Source of the DNA: JBPCRW01 sp050996405
GTDB taxonomy: Bacteria; Acidobacteriota; Blastocatellia; Pyrinomonadales; Pyrinomonadaceae
Assembly (NCBI GenBank): GCA_050996405.1
Contig: JBPCRW010000188.1
Location: 1-47,069, forward strand
DNA length: 47,069 nucleotides
Direction: 5' to 3'
Under the pieces are notes generated by a model. It saw nothing but the letters and a program-made list of their open reading frames with translations. It had not been told where the DNA came from and did not search any database. The translations under genes and the position numbers were made by a program. Of the stretch, positions 1 through 7,854 are shown one piece after another (position 1 is the first letter of the stretch; each line of letters opens with the position of its first letter).

Positions 1-207
1 TCCGTCGCCCCTAGGTCACAAGTCCTCACCCCTCGTGACCAGAATGTTCACCGGGGAGGTGAACATCTTTTGATTATGCACAATAAAAAAAATTTTGCAA
101 CTGCCTTGTGATTTTTAACACATTCTCTCCGCGCAAATTTTTATTCAAAGTTTTTTTGTAAAAACTTTCTGAAAAATCGTCAAAAACAGAATCAGTAAAT
201 TTTAAGA
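1..207. other. Gene-free left edge with two inverted repeats
   Basis: No convincing coding frame is visible. Two short inverted repeats lie side by side: GGTCAC/GTGACC arms at 14-40, and ATGTTCACC/GGTGAACAT arms around a 5-nt loop at 44-66. The second is followed on the plus strand by CTTTTGATT, so it may terminate a plus-strand gene lying to the left of the window. The rest (67-207) is AT-rich and otherwise featureless. Confidence 0.5.
44..66 (+). terminator. Candidate hairpin terminator of an off-window gene
   Basis: A perfect 9-bp stem (ATGTTCACC paired with GGTGAACAT) encloses GGGGA and is followed by a short T-rich stretch (CTTTT). The T-run is short, so a protein-binding palindrome remains possible. 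Confidence 0.4.
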
Positions 208-420
208 TTATTTTGAAAACCCTTCGATATTTTCCCGGCTGACTTTTTCCAAATCGGCAAAACTCACTATCAGCAATAACGTCGTCAAACCGAGCGTCGC
301 CAGCACGTAAAGCAGCGCGATTTGTTCAAAATACAACAAAATTCCAATCACAATCGCCAGTATCAAAACCCAAAAAAGCGCAATTGTCCGTCGGCTGAAT
401 CTATTTTTTATTCCACTCAT
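208..420 (-). CDS. Small two-helix membrane protein
   Basis: A 70-aa protein of unknown function. Two hydrophobic stretches, at about residues 13-31 and 35-54, are separated by only a few residues, so it is predicted to be a helical hairpin in the inner membrane with a basic N-terminus (KNRFSRR) in the cytoplasm. The ATG at 420 is the only sensible start. It is the last gene of a minus-strand set that includes a polysaccharide export protein, a zinc-ribbon protein and a membrane TPR-like protein, so an envelope role is plausible but unproven. I do not recognise a named family. Confidence 0.6.
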   Translation of the reverse strand: MSGIKNRFSRRTIALFWVLILAIVIGILLYFEQIALLYVLATLGLTTLLLIVSFADLEKVSRENIEGFSK

Positions 421-508
421 TTCTAACTAACTTCCTTAATGCATAATTTAATTATTTAAATAATTGAGAATTTTAACTTTTTTTTGATTAAATTGTCACT
501 CAAGAAAA

Positions 509-1561
509 CTAATCAATAATTCGCAGCGGCAAATTTTGAGATTTTTTTGTGTCCGTTTCGGCGGCGTTTATGACCGGAGCGTATTTGCTTCTTTCCTTCC
601 CCTTTTGGGCAACGTCAATAATATCAAAGGCTTGCAGCGTCATATCCGCAGTTTGTCCGGCTTTCACTTTATCCAAGTCGATTTCAATAGCTTTTGTTTC
701 TCTATTTTCAACTCGAAACACCGTAACTTTTTTCGGGTCGGCGTTTTTTGCCAGTCCGCCCGCTTCGGCAATCGCGCGCGAAACATTTATTTCCGAACGC
801 GCGTTTATTTGTTTGGGATTTACCACTCCGCCGGTCACATAAATTGGTTTTGATTCGAGAACCGTAACCACGTCGCCAGTTAAAATCTGCGGATTCGATT
901 CCGGCTTGCCTTTTAACAAATCGCCGATTTCGATATTTATGTATTCCGAGTCGTTTGACTGCGCCGCCGCAGATGATTTTTTGGCTAGATTTCCGCTATC
1001 CGAGGTTTGTTTATTCGGGCTGCTTTTTTTTGCCGAGCAGCTCAGAGTTTGCGAGCGCAAAATCTGGATTTCGCCGCTTGCCTGTTCCGTTATTCCGCCC
1101 GCTAAAATCAGTAATTCATTAAGTTTGACCGCTCGGCGAAGTTGAAACCTTTGCGGAGTTCCGACCGCGCCGTAAAGAAACGAAACGGGTCGGCGCGAGC
1201 GGTCTATAATCTTTACGACCACCTGCGGATTTCTTAAAAATTTTTCATATCCTTTGGCGACATCGGTAGCCACCTGTTCTTGCGTCCGGCACAGCCCGTA
1301 AATCGGCTCGTCAACAAAATTTAAACCGTTAAGATAACCTTCCGGCGTTAAACCGCCGCGCCAATCGTATTCCGTGCTGCCGACGACATCGACGTTAATC
1401 AAATCGCCAATGTGTATGAGATTTTCCGCGTCTTCGACGGTCGAAACAGTTTTGAAATTTTCCGTTTTTTCGGCGGTTTGAGAACGGCTTTCCGGCAAGA
1501 GAAAAAATAAAAGGAGAATGACTGTCAAAAAGCCGAACAGTTTTGAGTTTGATAACTGCAC
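509..1561 (-). CDS. Polysaccharide biosynthesis/export protein with SLBB domains
   Basis: A 350-aa secreted protein with an N-terminal signal peptide (hydrophobic core about residues 9-23, cleavage probably near SRSQ). A Poly_export-type domain follows at about 45-125 (IHIGDLINVDVVG, then VVVKIIDRSRRP). Two SLBB-like beta-grasp segments are seen: YGAVGTPQRFQLRRAVKLNELLILAGG cut short as YGAVG...LILAGGI at about 130-158, and VTGGVVNP...AIAEAGGL at about 243-272. Members of this family (Wza/KpsD relatives) export capsule or exopolysaccharide across the outer membrane. The linker at about 175-215 is Ser/Lys/Asn-rich. The start is a GTG at 1561. It follows the zinc-ribbon gene by 18 nt, so co-transcription is likely. 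No glycosyltransferases are next to it in this window. Confidence 0.85.
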   Translation of the reverse strand: MQLSNSKLFGFLTVILLLFFLLPESRSQTAEKTENFKTVSTVEDAENLIHIGDLINVDVVGSTEYDWRGGLTPEGYLNGLNFVDEPIYGLCRTQEQVATDVAKGYEKFLRNPQVVVKIIDRSRRPVSFLYGAVGTPQRFQLRRAVKLNELLILAGGITEQASGEIQILRSQTLSCSAKKSSPNKQTSDSGNLAKKSSAAAQSNDSEYINIEIGDLLKGKPESNPQILTGDVVTVLESKPIYVTGGVVNPKQINARSEINVSRAIAEAGGLAKNADPKKVTVFRVENRETKAIEIDLDKVKAGQTADMTLQAFDIIDVAQKGKERSKYAPVINAAETDTKKSQNLPLRIID

Positions 1562-1579
1562 AATTTTACAGGTATAAGT

Positions 1580-1909
1580 TCAGGCTTTTGCCTTGACTCT
1601 ATTTTTAACTTTGCGATTTTCAATCACTTCTCTATCTTCTTTAATTGCTTTGTTGTCAGGTGATTGAGCGGAATTTATCGGCGTGCTGTCAATTTCATCC
1701 GGCGAGATGAGATTTTCGCCGCTCTGTCTTCTCTTTTTCATATTTCCACTCGACTTTGCTGGAATTTTCCAGGGCAGGACGAAACCTGCAAACTTCCAAT
1801 TGCAGTTATCGCAGAGCAGATTAAAACGCAATAATATCCTCGACCAAAAAGGTGTCGGATGATAGCCTTTTCTGATTCTTGTGCTTTTGCAAACAGGGCA
1901 TTTCGGCAT
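1580..1909 (-). CDS. Zinc-ribbon protein of unknown function
   Basis: A 109-aa protein with two CxxC knuckles, C4/C7 and C33/C36, which should bind one zinc in a ribbon fold. The residues between them are basic and hydrophobic (FWSRILLRF). The C-terminal half is polar, low in complexity and probably disordered. Similar short zinc-ribbon ORFs accompany exopolysaccharide genes in acidobacterial genomes, but I cannot name a function. The ATG at 1909 lies 21 nt after the stop of the upstream TPR-like gene, and the next gene begins 18 nt downstream, so the three look like one operon. Confidence 0.65.
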   Translation of the reverse strand: MPKCPVCKSTRIRKGYHPTPFWSRILLRFNLLCDNCNWKFAGFVLPWKIPAKSSGNMKKRRQSGENLISPDEIDSTPINSAQSPDNKAIKEDREVIENRKVKNRVKAKA

Positions 1910-1930
1910 TAGCGTAATTATTTTCCTTGA

Positions 1931-2908
1931 TTATAAATTTTGAGAAATATCATCCTCATTCATTAATTTTCTGATTTTTTCAATCTCCAGATTTATCTTA
2001 GCGGCAATCGAGTCTCGTTCTTCGCTTTTGACGTTTTCTCTTGCCAGATAAAAAAGCGCGTCGCGGTAATGGCTGATTGCCCGCTTGTAATTTCCTTTAA
2101 ACGCGAATCTTTCGGCTTGTTCAATCCAGTGTGAAACTTTGACGGTCGAAATAAATTCCCTGATCGCTTTTGTCGATTCTAACAATTCCCGTTCATTCGG
2201 ATAAAATTCCAGTGCCGAATCCAAAACGGTTAAGGCTTTTGCGGCGTTCTCCAATTTTTTAGAGATTGTCGCGCCCGCTTTCGCTTCCTGAACGAGCGCG
2301 CGGGATTCCAGCGACGACCAAGCCAGTAAATGATATTTGTGCAATCCCCGCGCTTTTTCGCGGCTTTTACGCAAGACCGCGACACGCGGCGAACCGTTTC
2401 CGGCAATTTCGAGTTCTCGTTCGCTTCGATGCAGATATTCGTGACAAAGTTCAAATACCTGCCAATGACTTTCGGGAAATTTTCCGGTGTTTTGAGCAGC
2501 CAGCGATTTTCGCTCGATTTCCCGCAAAATCTCGTTGTTTTTGTCGATTGTAAGTTTCGCTGTTGTCGGTATATTATGGCTTTGTCGCCGGACAGTATTA
2601 ATATTTCGGTCTAAACGCGCCTGCGCTACAAGCAGACGATAACGCGCGCTTCGCAGAATCACTTCGCGCAGAATGACCGAGCCAGCCAATATCATACTCG
2701 CCACCAATCCCGCCGAAATCAAAGGCATTTCTTCTTCGCCTTCGTTTAAAATCGCCCAGGCGAGAAAGAAAACGGCGACGGCAACCGCCGCGGCTAAAAT
2801 GTAAAAATTTGACGCGGGCAGCCAAAACGGGCGATAGGTATTTGTAATTCGTCCTTTTCTGGGCGAATATCTTTCGATAAAATTCTGATTGTCCGGTCGC
2901 TCAATCAA
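1931..2908 (-). CDS. Membrane protein with C-terminal TPR-like helices
   Basis: A 325-aa protein with a basic N-terminus, then two transmembrane segments at about residues 33-52 and 62-80, then a long helical cytoplasmic or periplasmic domain. Helix pairs such as ALTVLDSALEFYPNERELLE (about 240-260) and WIEQAERFAFKGNYKRAISH (about 275-295) have the spacing of TPR repeats. The start is a TTG at 2908 with a good Shine-Dalgarno (AGGAG, 8 nt upstream). It heads the polysaccharide-export operon, and a scaffold role in envelope assembly is an inference from context only. Confidence 0.65.
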   Translation of the reverse strand: MIERPDNQNFIERYSPRKGRITNTYRPFWLPASNFYILAAAVAVAVFFLAWAILNEGEEEMPLISAGLVASMILAGSVILREVILRSARYRLLVAQARLDRNINTVRRQSHNIPTTAKLTIDKNNEILREIERKSLAAQNTGKFPESHWQVFELCHEYLHRSERELEIAGNGSPRVAVLRKSREKARGLHKYHLLAWSSLESRALVQEAKAGATISKKLENAAKALTVLDSALEFYPNERELLESTKAIREFISTVKVSHWIEQAERFAFKGNYKRAISHYRDALFYLARENVKSEERDSIAAKINLEIEKIRKLMNEDDISQNL

Positions 2909-3072
2909 ATTTCGCTCCTGCTGATTTATCCCGCGTTTCTTTTAATTGTTTTCGGATTATGGCAACGCCGCGCTGGAATATTGGCTTTGAAAGTCAATAA
3001 TTTACATAGTGAATTTTTCTACTAGAGATGTCAACCGTAAAACATTTCTTCCGGCAGTCAATTTTTTTCTGC

Positions 3073-3078
3073 TATAAT
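3073..3078 (+). promoter_or_regulatory. Consensus -10 box (TATAAT) close to a start codon
   Basis: A perfect TATAAT lies 11 nt before the ATG at 3090. Transcription would begin about 5 nt before that ATG, so the mRNA would be essentially leaderless. No Shine-Dalgarno is present there. No clear -35 hexamer is seen at the expected distance. Confidence 0.45.
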
Positions 3079-3089
3079 TTTGCCGCAAT

Positions 3090-3248
3090 ATGAAGAAGAA
3101 AAAGAAACCAGCGCATCCGATTTTCGAGTCAATCAGAAAACCGGTTGCTCCGCCCACTCAAAAAATCGGTCAAAATAAGCCGGCGGAAAAAGCGCGCCCG
3201 TCGCTTCGCAAGATAAAACATAAAAAACAAACCGAAACCGACGAATAA
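3090..3248 (+). CDS. Very basic 52-aa protein
   Basis: An open frame of 52 codons beginning MKKKKKPAHPIF and ending KKQTETDE. It is rich in Lys, Pro and Arg and has no hydrophobic segment, so it is likely disordered or nucleic-acid-binding. The next gene starts 3 nt after its stop, which suggests a two-gene transcript. A perfect TATAAT sits 11 nt upstream of the ATG and there is no ribosome-binding site, consistent with leaderless translation. I do not recognise a family; support is the position, spacing and promoter rather than homology. Confidence 0.45.
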   Translation: MKKKKKPAHPIFESIRKPVAPPTQKIGQNKPAEKARPSLRKIKHKKQTETDE

Positions 3249-3251
3249 AGA

Positions 3252-3467
3252 ATGAGTATTTTCAACAAATCTTCAAAAACACCTTTAAAGGAAAATGTCT
3301 GGGCGAGACCGAAAATGAGCGTTACTTTTCGCGTCGAGGTGATGCCCGGAAAAAGCCGCGCGGAAAGAACTTTTCGCATCGAAAAAGTTTTCTCGAACGG
3401 TCGCGTGACGCTGGAACATTTTCCGGGCGAACATCGTCAGGGCGCGTTTGAACCCATGAGCTTTTAA
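3252..3467 (+). CDS. Conserved-looking 71-aa hypothetical protein
   Basis: A 71-aa soluble protein with alternating beta-type segments (MSVTFRVEVMPG, ERTFRIEKVF, RVTLEHFPGEH), suggesting a small beta-barrel or beta-sheet domain. It begins 3 nt after the upstream 52-aa gene and ends by overlapping the stop of the convergent metallo-hydrolase gene by 4 bp. The overlapping minus-strand frames at 3170-3379 and 3322-3510 are shadows. Function unknown. Confidence 0.6.
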   Translation: MSIFNKSSKTPLKENVWARPKMSVTFRVEVMPGKSRAERTFRIEKVFSNGRVTLEHFPGEHRQGAFEPMSF

Positions 3468-4240
3468 AAATTATAAACTCGTCCGACTTCAAGAATCTCC
3501 AGATTTTCAATTTTCAGTTCAGCCAACTCGCGCGCGATTTGCTCTCGATAAACCGGTTTTAAATTAATGACATACACCGGACAGTTTTTGTGTCCGAATT
3601 TCGCTAATTCTTTTTGCAGTTTTTTCGGCGTAAGATGGTGCGAAGAATAGGCAATATCGTCCAGTTCATCTGGAAAAGCGCATTCAACGAGCAGCGCGTC
3701 GAGCGTTTTTTCCGCGTTCAAAACCTGCCAGAACCTGTCCGTTTCCGCCGTGTCGCCGCTGACCGCAATTTTCGTTTTTGAATCCGAGACGACAAAACCG
3801 ACCGACGAAACTTTGTGATTGACTTCGATTGCTTTGAAATTCAGATGCGCCGCCTTAAAATCCTTTTCCGGCTGAAATTCAAGATAACGCAAAACCTCGC
3901 CGTGTTTATTTTTCAACTCCGTAAAACGCGGATACACCGACCAGTTAAAAATATGATTGTCGAGAATTTCGATAACGTCCGCCGTCGCATAAATGCAAAT
4001 CGGCTCGCGCAAGGTCGCAAATAAATCGTCAATAAAAAGCGGCAGTCCGGCGATATGGTCGAGATGCGCGTGAGTTAAAACCACGTCCCTGATTTTCTCT
4101 CTTTGAATTTTATTTGCCGCCGTCGCCAGACTTCCGGCATCAATCGCCACGCGGTCATCAATTATCAAACAAGACAAATGCTGTTGCGCGGTCGCGCAGC
4201 CGTTCGCGTCAAAAGTTGTCGGCAAAAGCTGCAATTTCAT
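3464..4240 (-). CDS. Metallo-beta-lactamase-fold hydrolase (class II cyclic-nucleotide phosphodiesterase-like)
   Basis: A 258-aa cytoplasmic enzyme. The MBL signature THAHLDH gives metal ligands H57, H59, D61 and H62. Further ligand candidates are the His in EVNHKVSS, the Asp in SGDTAET and the HH of SSHHLTPKKL near the C-terminus. The layout, with the late HHLT motif, matches class II 3',5'-cyclic-nucleotide phosphodiesterases and related RNase Z-like MBL proteins, so cAMP or another phosphodiester is the best substrate guess. A TTG one codon upstream (4243) could also serve, but the ATG at 4240 is preferred. It follows the SDR gene by 5 nt, so the two are surely co-translated or co-transcribed. 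Confidence 0.75.
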   Translation of the reverse strand: MKLQLLPTTFDANGCATAQQHLSCLIIDDRVAIDAGSLATAANKIQREKIRDVVLTHAHLDHIAGLPLFIDDLFATLREPICIYATADVIEILDNHIFNWSVYPRFTELKNKHGEVLRYLEFQPEKDFKAAHLNFKAIEVNHKVSSVGFVVSDSKTKIAVSGDTAETDRFWQVLNAEKTLDALLVECAFPDELDDIAYSSHHLTPKKLQKELAKFGHKNCPVYVINLKPVYREQIARELAELKIENLEILEVGRVYNF

Positions 4241-4245
4241 CAAAA

Positions 4246-5007
4246 TTATCTGGCGCAGGTTTGCGCGCGTCCGCCGTCAATTTCATAAGTCGCGCCGGTT
4301 ATCCACGACGCTTTTTCCGAAGCCAGAAAATAAATCAGTTCTGCAACTTCGCTTGCTTCGCCAATCCTGCCCAAAGGGTGCGTCGTTTTTGAATGTTCGA
4401 GAAACGTTTCGTAATTTTCATCCGCCATTCCGCCACGTTTGTGCAAATTTGTCACAATCACGCCCGGATTTACGGCGTTGACGCGAATGCCTTTCGGCGC
4501 GAGTTCGAGCGCGGAGCATCTGGTCAACTGGTCGGTCGCCGCCTTTGAGACGCAGTATGCCAGAACACCTGGAAAGGCGCGAAGTCCGGTCACGCTCGAA
4601 ACATTGACGATATTCCCCTTAGTTTTTTCGAGATGCGGAACGCATTTCTGCATCATATAAAACACCGCCCGCAGATTTATGTCGAGCATTTTGTCCCAAT
4701 CGTCGAGCGTCGTCGTTTCAATTGAGCCGTTTTTGATAATTCCGGCGGCGTTCACCAAAACATCGATGCCGCCGGAATTTTCGGCTGCGTCGGCAACCAA
4801 TTTATCGACCTGCGTGGTTTCAAGGATGTCGGCAAGCGCGGGTTTAATCACGCCATCTTTCCCTTGCGCTTCTTCCTGAAGCAAAGTCAATTCCTTTTGA
4901 TTTCTGCCGACTGCAACAACCGTCACGCCGCTTTCGATAAATTTTAAAGCCGTCGCCCGACCGATTCCAGAACTTGCTCCCGTTACAATAACTGTTTTTT
5001 TTCGCAT
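4246..5007 (-). CDS. SDR-family oxidoreductase (FabG-like)
   Basis: A 253-aa classical short-chain dehydrogenase. It has the Rossmann glycine motif TGASSGIG (9-16), NAAG (about 86-89), catalytic S138 in NVSSVTG, and Y151/K155 in YCVSK. These numbers coincide with E. coli FabG. R35 in VAVGRN suggests NADP(H). Substrate is not predictable; it need not be a fatty-acid enzyme. The frame stays open upstream to a TTG at 5076, but that stretch overlaps the terminator of the preceding gene, so the ATG at 5007 is the real start. It forms an operon with the MBL hydrolase. Confidence 0.85.
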   Translation of the reverse strand: MRKKTVIVTGASSGIGRATALKFIESGVTVVAVGRNQKELTLLQEEAQGKDGVIKPALADILETTQVDKLVADAAENSGGIDVLVNAAGIIKNGSIETTTLDDWDKMLDINLRAVFYMMQKCVPHLEKTKGNIVNVSSVTGLRAFPGVLAYCVSKAATDQLTRCSALELAPKGIRVNAVNPGVIVTNLHKRGGMADENYETFLEHSKTTHPLGRIGEASEVAELIYFLASEKASWITGATYEIDGGRAQTCAR

Positions 5008-5070
5008 AAATTCCGAGTTATTTATCGAAAGCATCTTATCATAAAACCGGCTGTTTGATTTGCCGAAATC

Positions 5071-5107
5071 AAACAAAAAAGCGGGACAACTTGCGACAAG
5101 CTGCCCC
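5071..5107 (-). terminator. Intrinsic terminator after the 74-aa gene
   Basis: On the minus strand an imperfect 11-bp stem (5083-5107, arms GGGGCAGCTTG and CAAGTTGTCCC, 3-nt loop) is followed by GCTTTTTTGTTT. It lies downstream of the gene at 5230-5454 and upstream of the SDR gene, separating the two transcription units. Confidence 0.75.
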
Positions 5108-5229
5108 GTGTAATTCGCCGGAGACTATTTTTACAGCGATAAAATTAAACTAATCTGCCGGTAACTTCAATTCATCACGGCTAAATTTAATTTGTCCCGC
5201 AAAATAAAATCCGTTTCTATTTTTCCTGA

Positions 5230-5454
5230 CTACGCTCCGTTCGTCTGCGCCGGCGGAATGAGCAGTTCAATCGCCTGTTTGGTTTCATCGCGCCGTCTCT
5301 GCTGAAATTCGCTAACCCAATTCGTGACCGTGACAACCATTTCGCGCGCCGCCTGCTGCGTGGTTTTCTTTTCCGCTTCCGCGTCTTTCGGCAATTCAGC
5401 CGATAAATTTTTCGCGCCCTTTTTAATTACTCTTATTTTTGCGTTGGTAGTCAT
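5230..5454 (-). CDS. 74-aa hypothetical protein, helical
   Basis: A 74-aa soluble protein. It begins with a short basic beta-like segment (AKIRVIKKGAK), followed by a charged helix rich in Ala, Glu and Lys and a longer amphipathic helix containing WVSEFQQRRRDETKQA. It ends at an intrinsic terminator about 120 nt downstream. The ATG at 5454 has no strong Shine-Dalgarno. I do not recognise a family. The codon pattern and clean terminator support a real gene. Confidence 0.55.
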   Translation of the reverse strand: MTTNAKIRVIKKGAKNLSAELPKDAEAEKKTTQQAAREMVVTVTNWVSEFQQRRRDETKQAIELLIPPAQTNGA

Positions 5455-5469
5455 ATTACCCTGTATCTT

Positions 5470-5491
5470 TATAAATCCGTTATAAATCCGT
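5470..5491. repeat. 11-bp direct repeat, two copies
   Basis: TATAAATCCGT occurs twice in immediate tandem, 15 nt upstream of the 74-aa gene. It could be part of that gene's control region. Confidence 0.6.
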
Positions 5492-5530
5492 TTTGTATTA
5501 TTGCTTTTAGAAACTATTTGTCTCTTGACT

Positions 5531-5725
5531 TCAATTATCTAGCAACTTCGATGCCACATCTCCGACGGTAGTAAAATTTATTTTTGCCGTCTCGGTTTTT
5601 AATTTGCAATGTGCAATCTTCGCTGAAGATTTTCGCGCTTTGCCAAATACGGATAAACGATTTTTTATTCCGGCAAGTTTCATCTTTTTCGCCCGCGCCT
5701 TTGTTTTTCGGCTTTTTATAAACAC
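5531..5725 (-). CDS. Doubtful small basic ORF
   Basis: A 64-aa open frame rich in Lys and Arg (KSRKTKARAKKMK). Part of it (CKLKTE) is encoded by a short 7-bp-periodic stretch at 5601-5617 (TTGCAAT then GTGCAAT), which resembles the heptamer repeats found elsewhere in the window. There is no Shine-Dalgarno and no recognisable fold. If it is not a gene, 5455-5784 is a gene-free stretch holding only the direct repeat at 5470 and this repeat relic. Confidence 0.25.
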   Translation of the reverse strand: MFIKSRKTKARAKKMKLAGIKNRLSVFGKARKSSAKIAHCKLKTETAKINFTTVGDVASKLLDN

Positions 5726-5784
5726 TAGTTTGACTTAAAAAATCAATAATTTTCGCGGCACGCCCGTTGCCATTTTTGAAGGCG

Positions 5785-6498
5785 ATGAAACTTAGCGATT
5801 TTTTAATAATTTATCTGGCTTGCGGCGCGCCGCTCGGCGTGTATTTTTTTCTCCAGCACCGGAACAAACAGAATCCGGTCAGAATTTATCTGCAATCTTT
5901 TGCGCTGGTTTTTGTTTGGATTCCCTACGCCGTTCGCCTGCTGCACGATTTTATTACAAAGCATTTCCGGCAAACGTCTCCCAAAAAATCCGCTGGCAAA
6001 CCGGAAGATTTGCAGAAAAAGATTTCGCAGATTTTGTTCGAGTCCGATTCAAACATTTCCGTTTTTGAATTCCGCGAAATTATCGAACGCTACATTGGTT
6101 TAACGACCGCAAATAATTCGGCTGACGATTTTCCGTCGAAGCGGGACGAAGAAATTTTTCGCGTCGCGCTCAGGCAAAACGTCAAACTCGGCGCGGAGTG
6201 TCTGCGGCGGCGCAACCGTTTGCGGGTTGAACGTCATCAAACTTTAGCGCGCGCGGATTTTTTACAACTCGTCCATAAATTAAGTTATTCGGTTGCGGAA
6301 ACGGAAAAACTTCATTCTTTAACAATTGAATTTGTTAAAACTCTGGGCGATACCGAAGCGCAAAAATCGTTGGACAAAATTTTCGAGAAAATCCTGCAAA
6401 TCGGAAATAAAAATCCCGTCCAACATTTGGAGAAAGAAATATGGACAACGACCGAACACAAACAATCGACCGCCCGCAAAATGCCGGTTCGTTTGTAA
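5785..6498 (+). CDS. Membrane-anchored hypothetical protein
   Basis: A 237-aa protein with one or two N-terminal transmembrane segments (about residues 5-22 and 35-55), followed by a soluble, helical, highly charged domain of about 170 residues. ISQILFESDSN and EEIFRVALRQNVKLGAECL are typical helical stretches. A TTG at 5767 would add six residues; the ATG at 5785 is preferred. Its 3' end overlaps the next gene by 58 bp in another frame, so the two are probably translationally linked. Family unknown. Confidence 0.65.
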   Translation: MKLSDFLIIYLACGAPLGVYFFLQHRNKQNPVRIYLQSFALVFVWIPYAVRLLHDFITKHFRQTSPKKSAGKPEDLQKKISQILFESDSNISVFEFREIIERYIGLTTANNSADDFPSKRDEEIFRVALRQNVKLGAECLRRRNRLRVERHQTLARADFLQLVHKLSYSVAETEKLHSLTIEFVKTLGDTEAQKSLDKIFEKILQIGNKNPVQHLEKEIWTTTEHKQSTARKMPVRL

Positions 6499-7094
6499 AT
6501 TTTGCAGACAATGATTCCGGCGAAGAAGGTTTAAACGCCCTGCTCGCCGCCAACGCGGAAATCGCCCGCGAAAAAACGCTTTTTCAAAACTATGGCGAAC
6601 AGTTCGAAGCGTCGCTGATGAAAAATCCGCTGACGACCGAAAAGGCGTTCGCTTATTTTGGATTGCTGCTTGGAATCTTTCCGCCCGCTTCGATTTTTCT
6701 TAAAATGTTTCATAAAAATATCGAACCCGGCATCGTCGTTTTATTCGTATTTGTAAATCTGGTGTGCGCGGTGGCAGGTTATTTTTCAGGGAAACTAATC
6801 GGAAGAATGGCGCGAGCGGTCGAAAATTATTCGTGGAATAAGATGCTGTTGCTGCTTCCGCTGATTGGGATTTTGTGGGGAATAATCGCGGGCGGAATCG
6901 GCGGAATTTTCATTTTCGTCATCGGCGCGATTTTCGGAGCGTTTATCGCCGCGCTGGTCGGCAGCGTCGCCGTTCCAGCTTTTACGATTTTTCACCGTTT
7001 GCTGAAATGCGGCGAAATGATTGAGCGAAAACATTTCCTGCCGCTCGCGTTCGGCATTACTTTTATTGTCTCGGCATTCATTTTCGGCTTGTAA
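6441..7094 (+). CDS. Multi-pass membrane protein with glycine-rich helices
   Basis: A 217-aa protein. The first 65 residues are polar and cytoplasmic. Five or so hydrophobic segments follow: about 69-88, 94-118, 133-151, 153-178 and 198-215. The third and fourth contain closely spaced Gly and Ala (IIAGGIGGIFIFVIGAIFGA), favouring tight helix packing as in channels or glycine-zipper proteins. A good Shine-Dalgarno (GGAGAAAG) precedes the ATG, which lies inside the end of the upstream gene. Its neighbours are the membrane-anchored protein upstream and the DUF2490 barrel downstream. No named family recognised. Confidence 0.7.
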   Translation: MDNDRTQTIDRPQNAGSFVNFADNDSGEEGLNALLAANAEIAREKTLFQNYGEQFEASLMKNPLTTEKAFAYFGLLLGIFPPASIFLKMFHKNIEPGIVVLFVFVNLVCAVAGYFSGKLIGRMARAVENYSWNKMLLLLPLIGILWGIIAGGIGGIFIFVIGAIFGAFIAALVGSVAVPAFTIFHRLLKCGEMIERKHFLPLAFGITFIVSAFIFGL

Positions 7095-7154
7095 TTTTCG
7101 CCGGAAGTATCTATTTTGTGTGTAACAATTTATTAACGCGCGGCGGTATTTCCG

Positions 7155-7826
7155 GTGAAGCTATTTTTTCTTTTTCTAATTCTATTTGTTTTTTCAACTG
7201 AAACTTTTGCCCAGAAAAGCGATTATCAATCGTGGAATGATTTGCAGTTAATTCTTCCGCTTAAGACTGTTAAAGATTCAAAAAATAAAAAAGTCGATAA
7301 AATCGTTTTGAATCTCGACGGCGTTCTGCGACTGGGGCGCAATGTTTCCTTTCCGGTTGACGACCGCGTTTCCGCTTCGCTCGATTTTCGCGTCAACAAA
7401 TTTCTGAAACTTTCCCCCGGCTATTTGTATCAGAGATTCGAGCAGATTCCGCATCAGAGAAGTTACGCGACTCGCCTCTCATTTGCCGCAAATCTCGAAA
7501 AGAAATTCGATTTATTCTCGCTCCGGCATCGCAGTATGTTCGAGTATAGATTCCAAAATTTTCGCCCGAACACGCAAGTCTATCGCGCCCGTTTTCAAAT
7601 CGCTTATTCCTTAAAACACAAGGAAAAAGAAATTTTCGCGCCGTTTGTGTCCGAAGAACGCTTTTATGATTTTCAATTGCACAAAGCCAATAGAAATGAA
7701 TTTTACGCCGGAATCACGCGCAGATTAACCCCGAAAGTTTCGCTCGATTTATTTTACATCCGGCTCGATGCCAAGCCGGTCAACGCCAACGCGCTCGGCA
7801 CGAATTTAAAAATCAGGTTATGGTAA
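7155..7826 (+). CDS. DUF2490-type outer-membrane beta-barrel protein
   Basis: A 223-aa secreted protein. The signal peptide is clear (hydrophobic core residues 3-14, cleavage after TFAQ). The rest alternates in short amphipathic strands with aromatic girdle residues (LSPGYLYQRFEQIP, MFEYRFQNF, EFYAGITRRLTPK) and ends LKIRLW, the aromatic C-terminus expected of an outer-membrane barrel. The order of motifs (W-N-D-L near the N-terminus, R-x-R-x-R-Y-R-F centrally) fits DUF2490. Function unknown. Start is GTG at 7155. It is 28 nt upstream of a sensor kinase gene and may share its transcript. Confidence 0.75.
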   Translation: MKLFFLFLILFVFSTETFAQKSDYQSWNDLQLILPLKTVKDSKNKKVDKIVLNLDGVLRLGRNVSFPVDDRVSASLDFRVNKFLKLSPGYLYQRFEQIPHQRSYATRLSFAANLEKKFDLFSLRHRSMFEYRFQNFRPNTQVYRARFQIAYSLKHKEKEIFAPFVSEERFYDFQLHKANRNEFYAGITRRLTPKVSLDLFYIRLDAKPVNANALGTNLKIRLW

Positions 7827-7854
7827 AATCCGAAAAAGATTTTCTTAAACCGCG

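Noticed and set aside
4246..5076. SDR start at TTG 5076
   Set aside because: It would include an intrinsic terminator of the upstream gene, and the family start fits ATG 5007.
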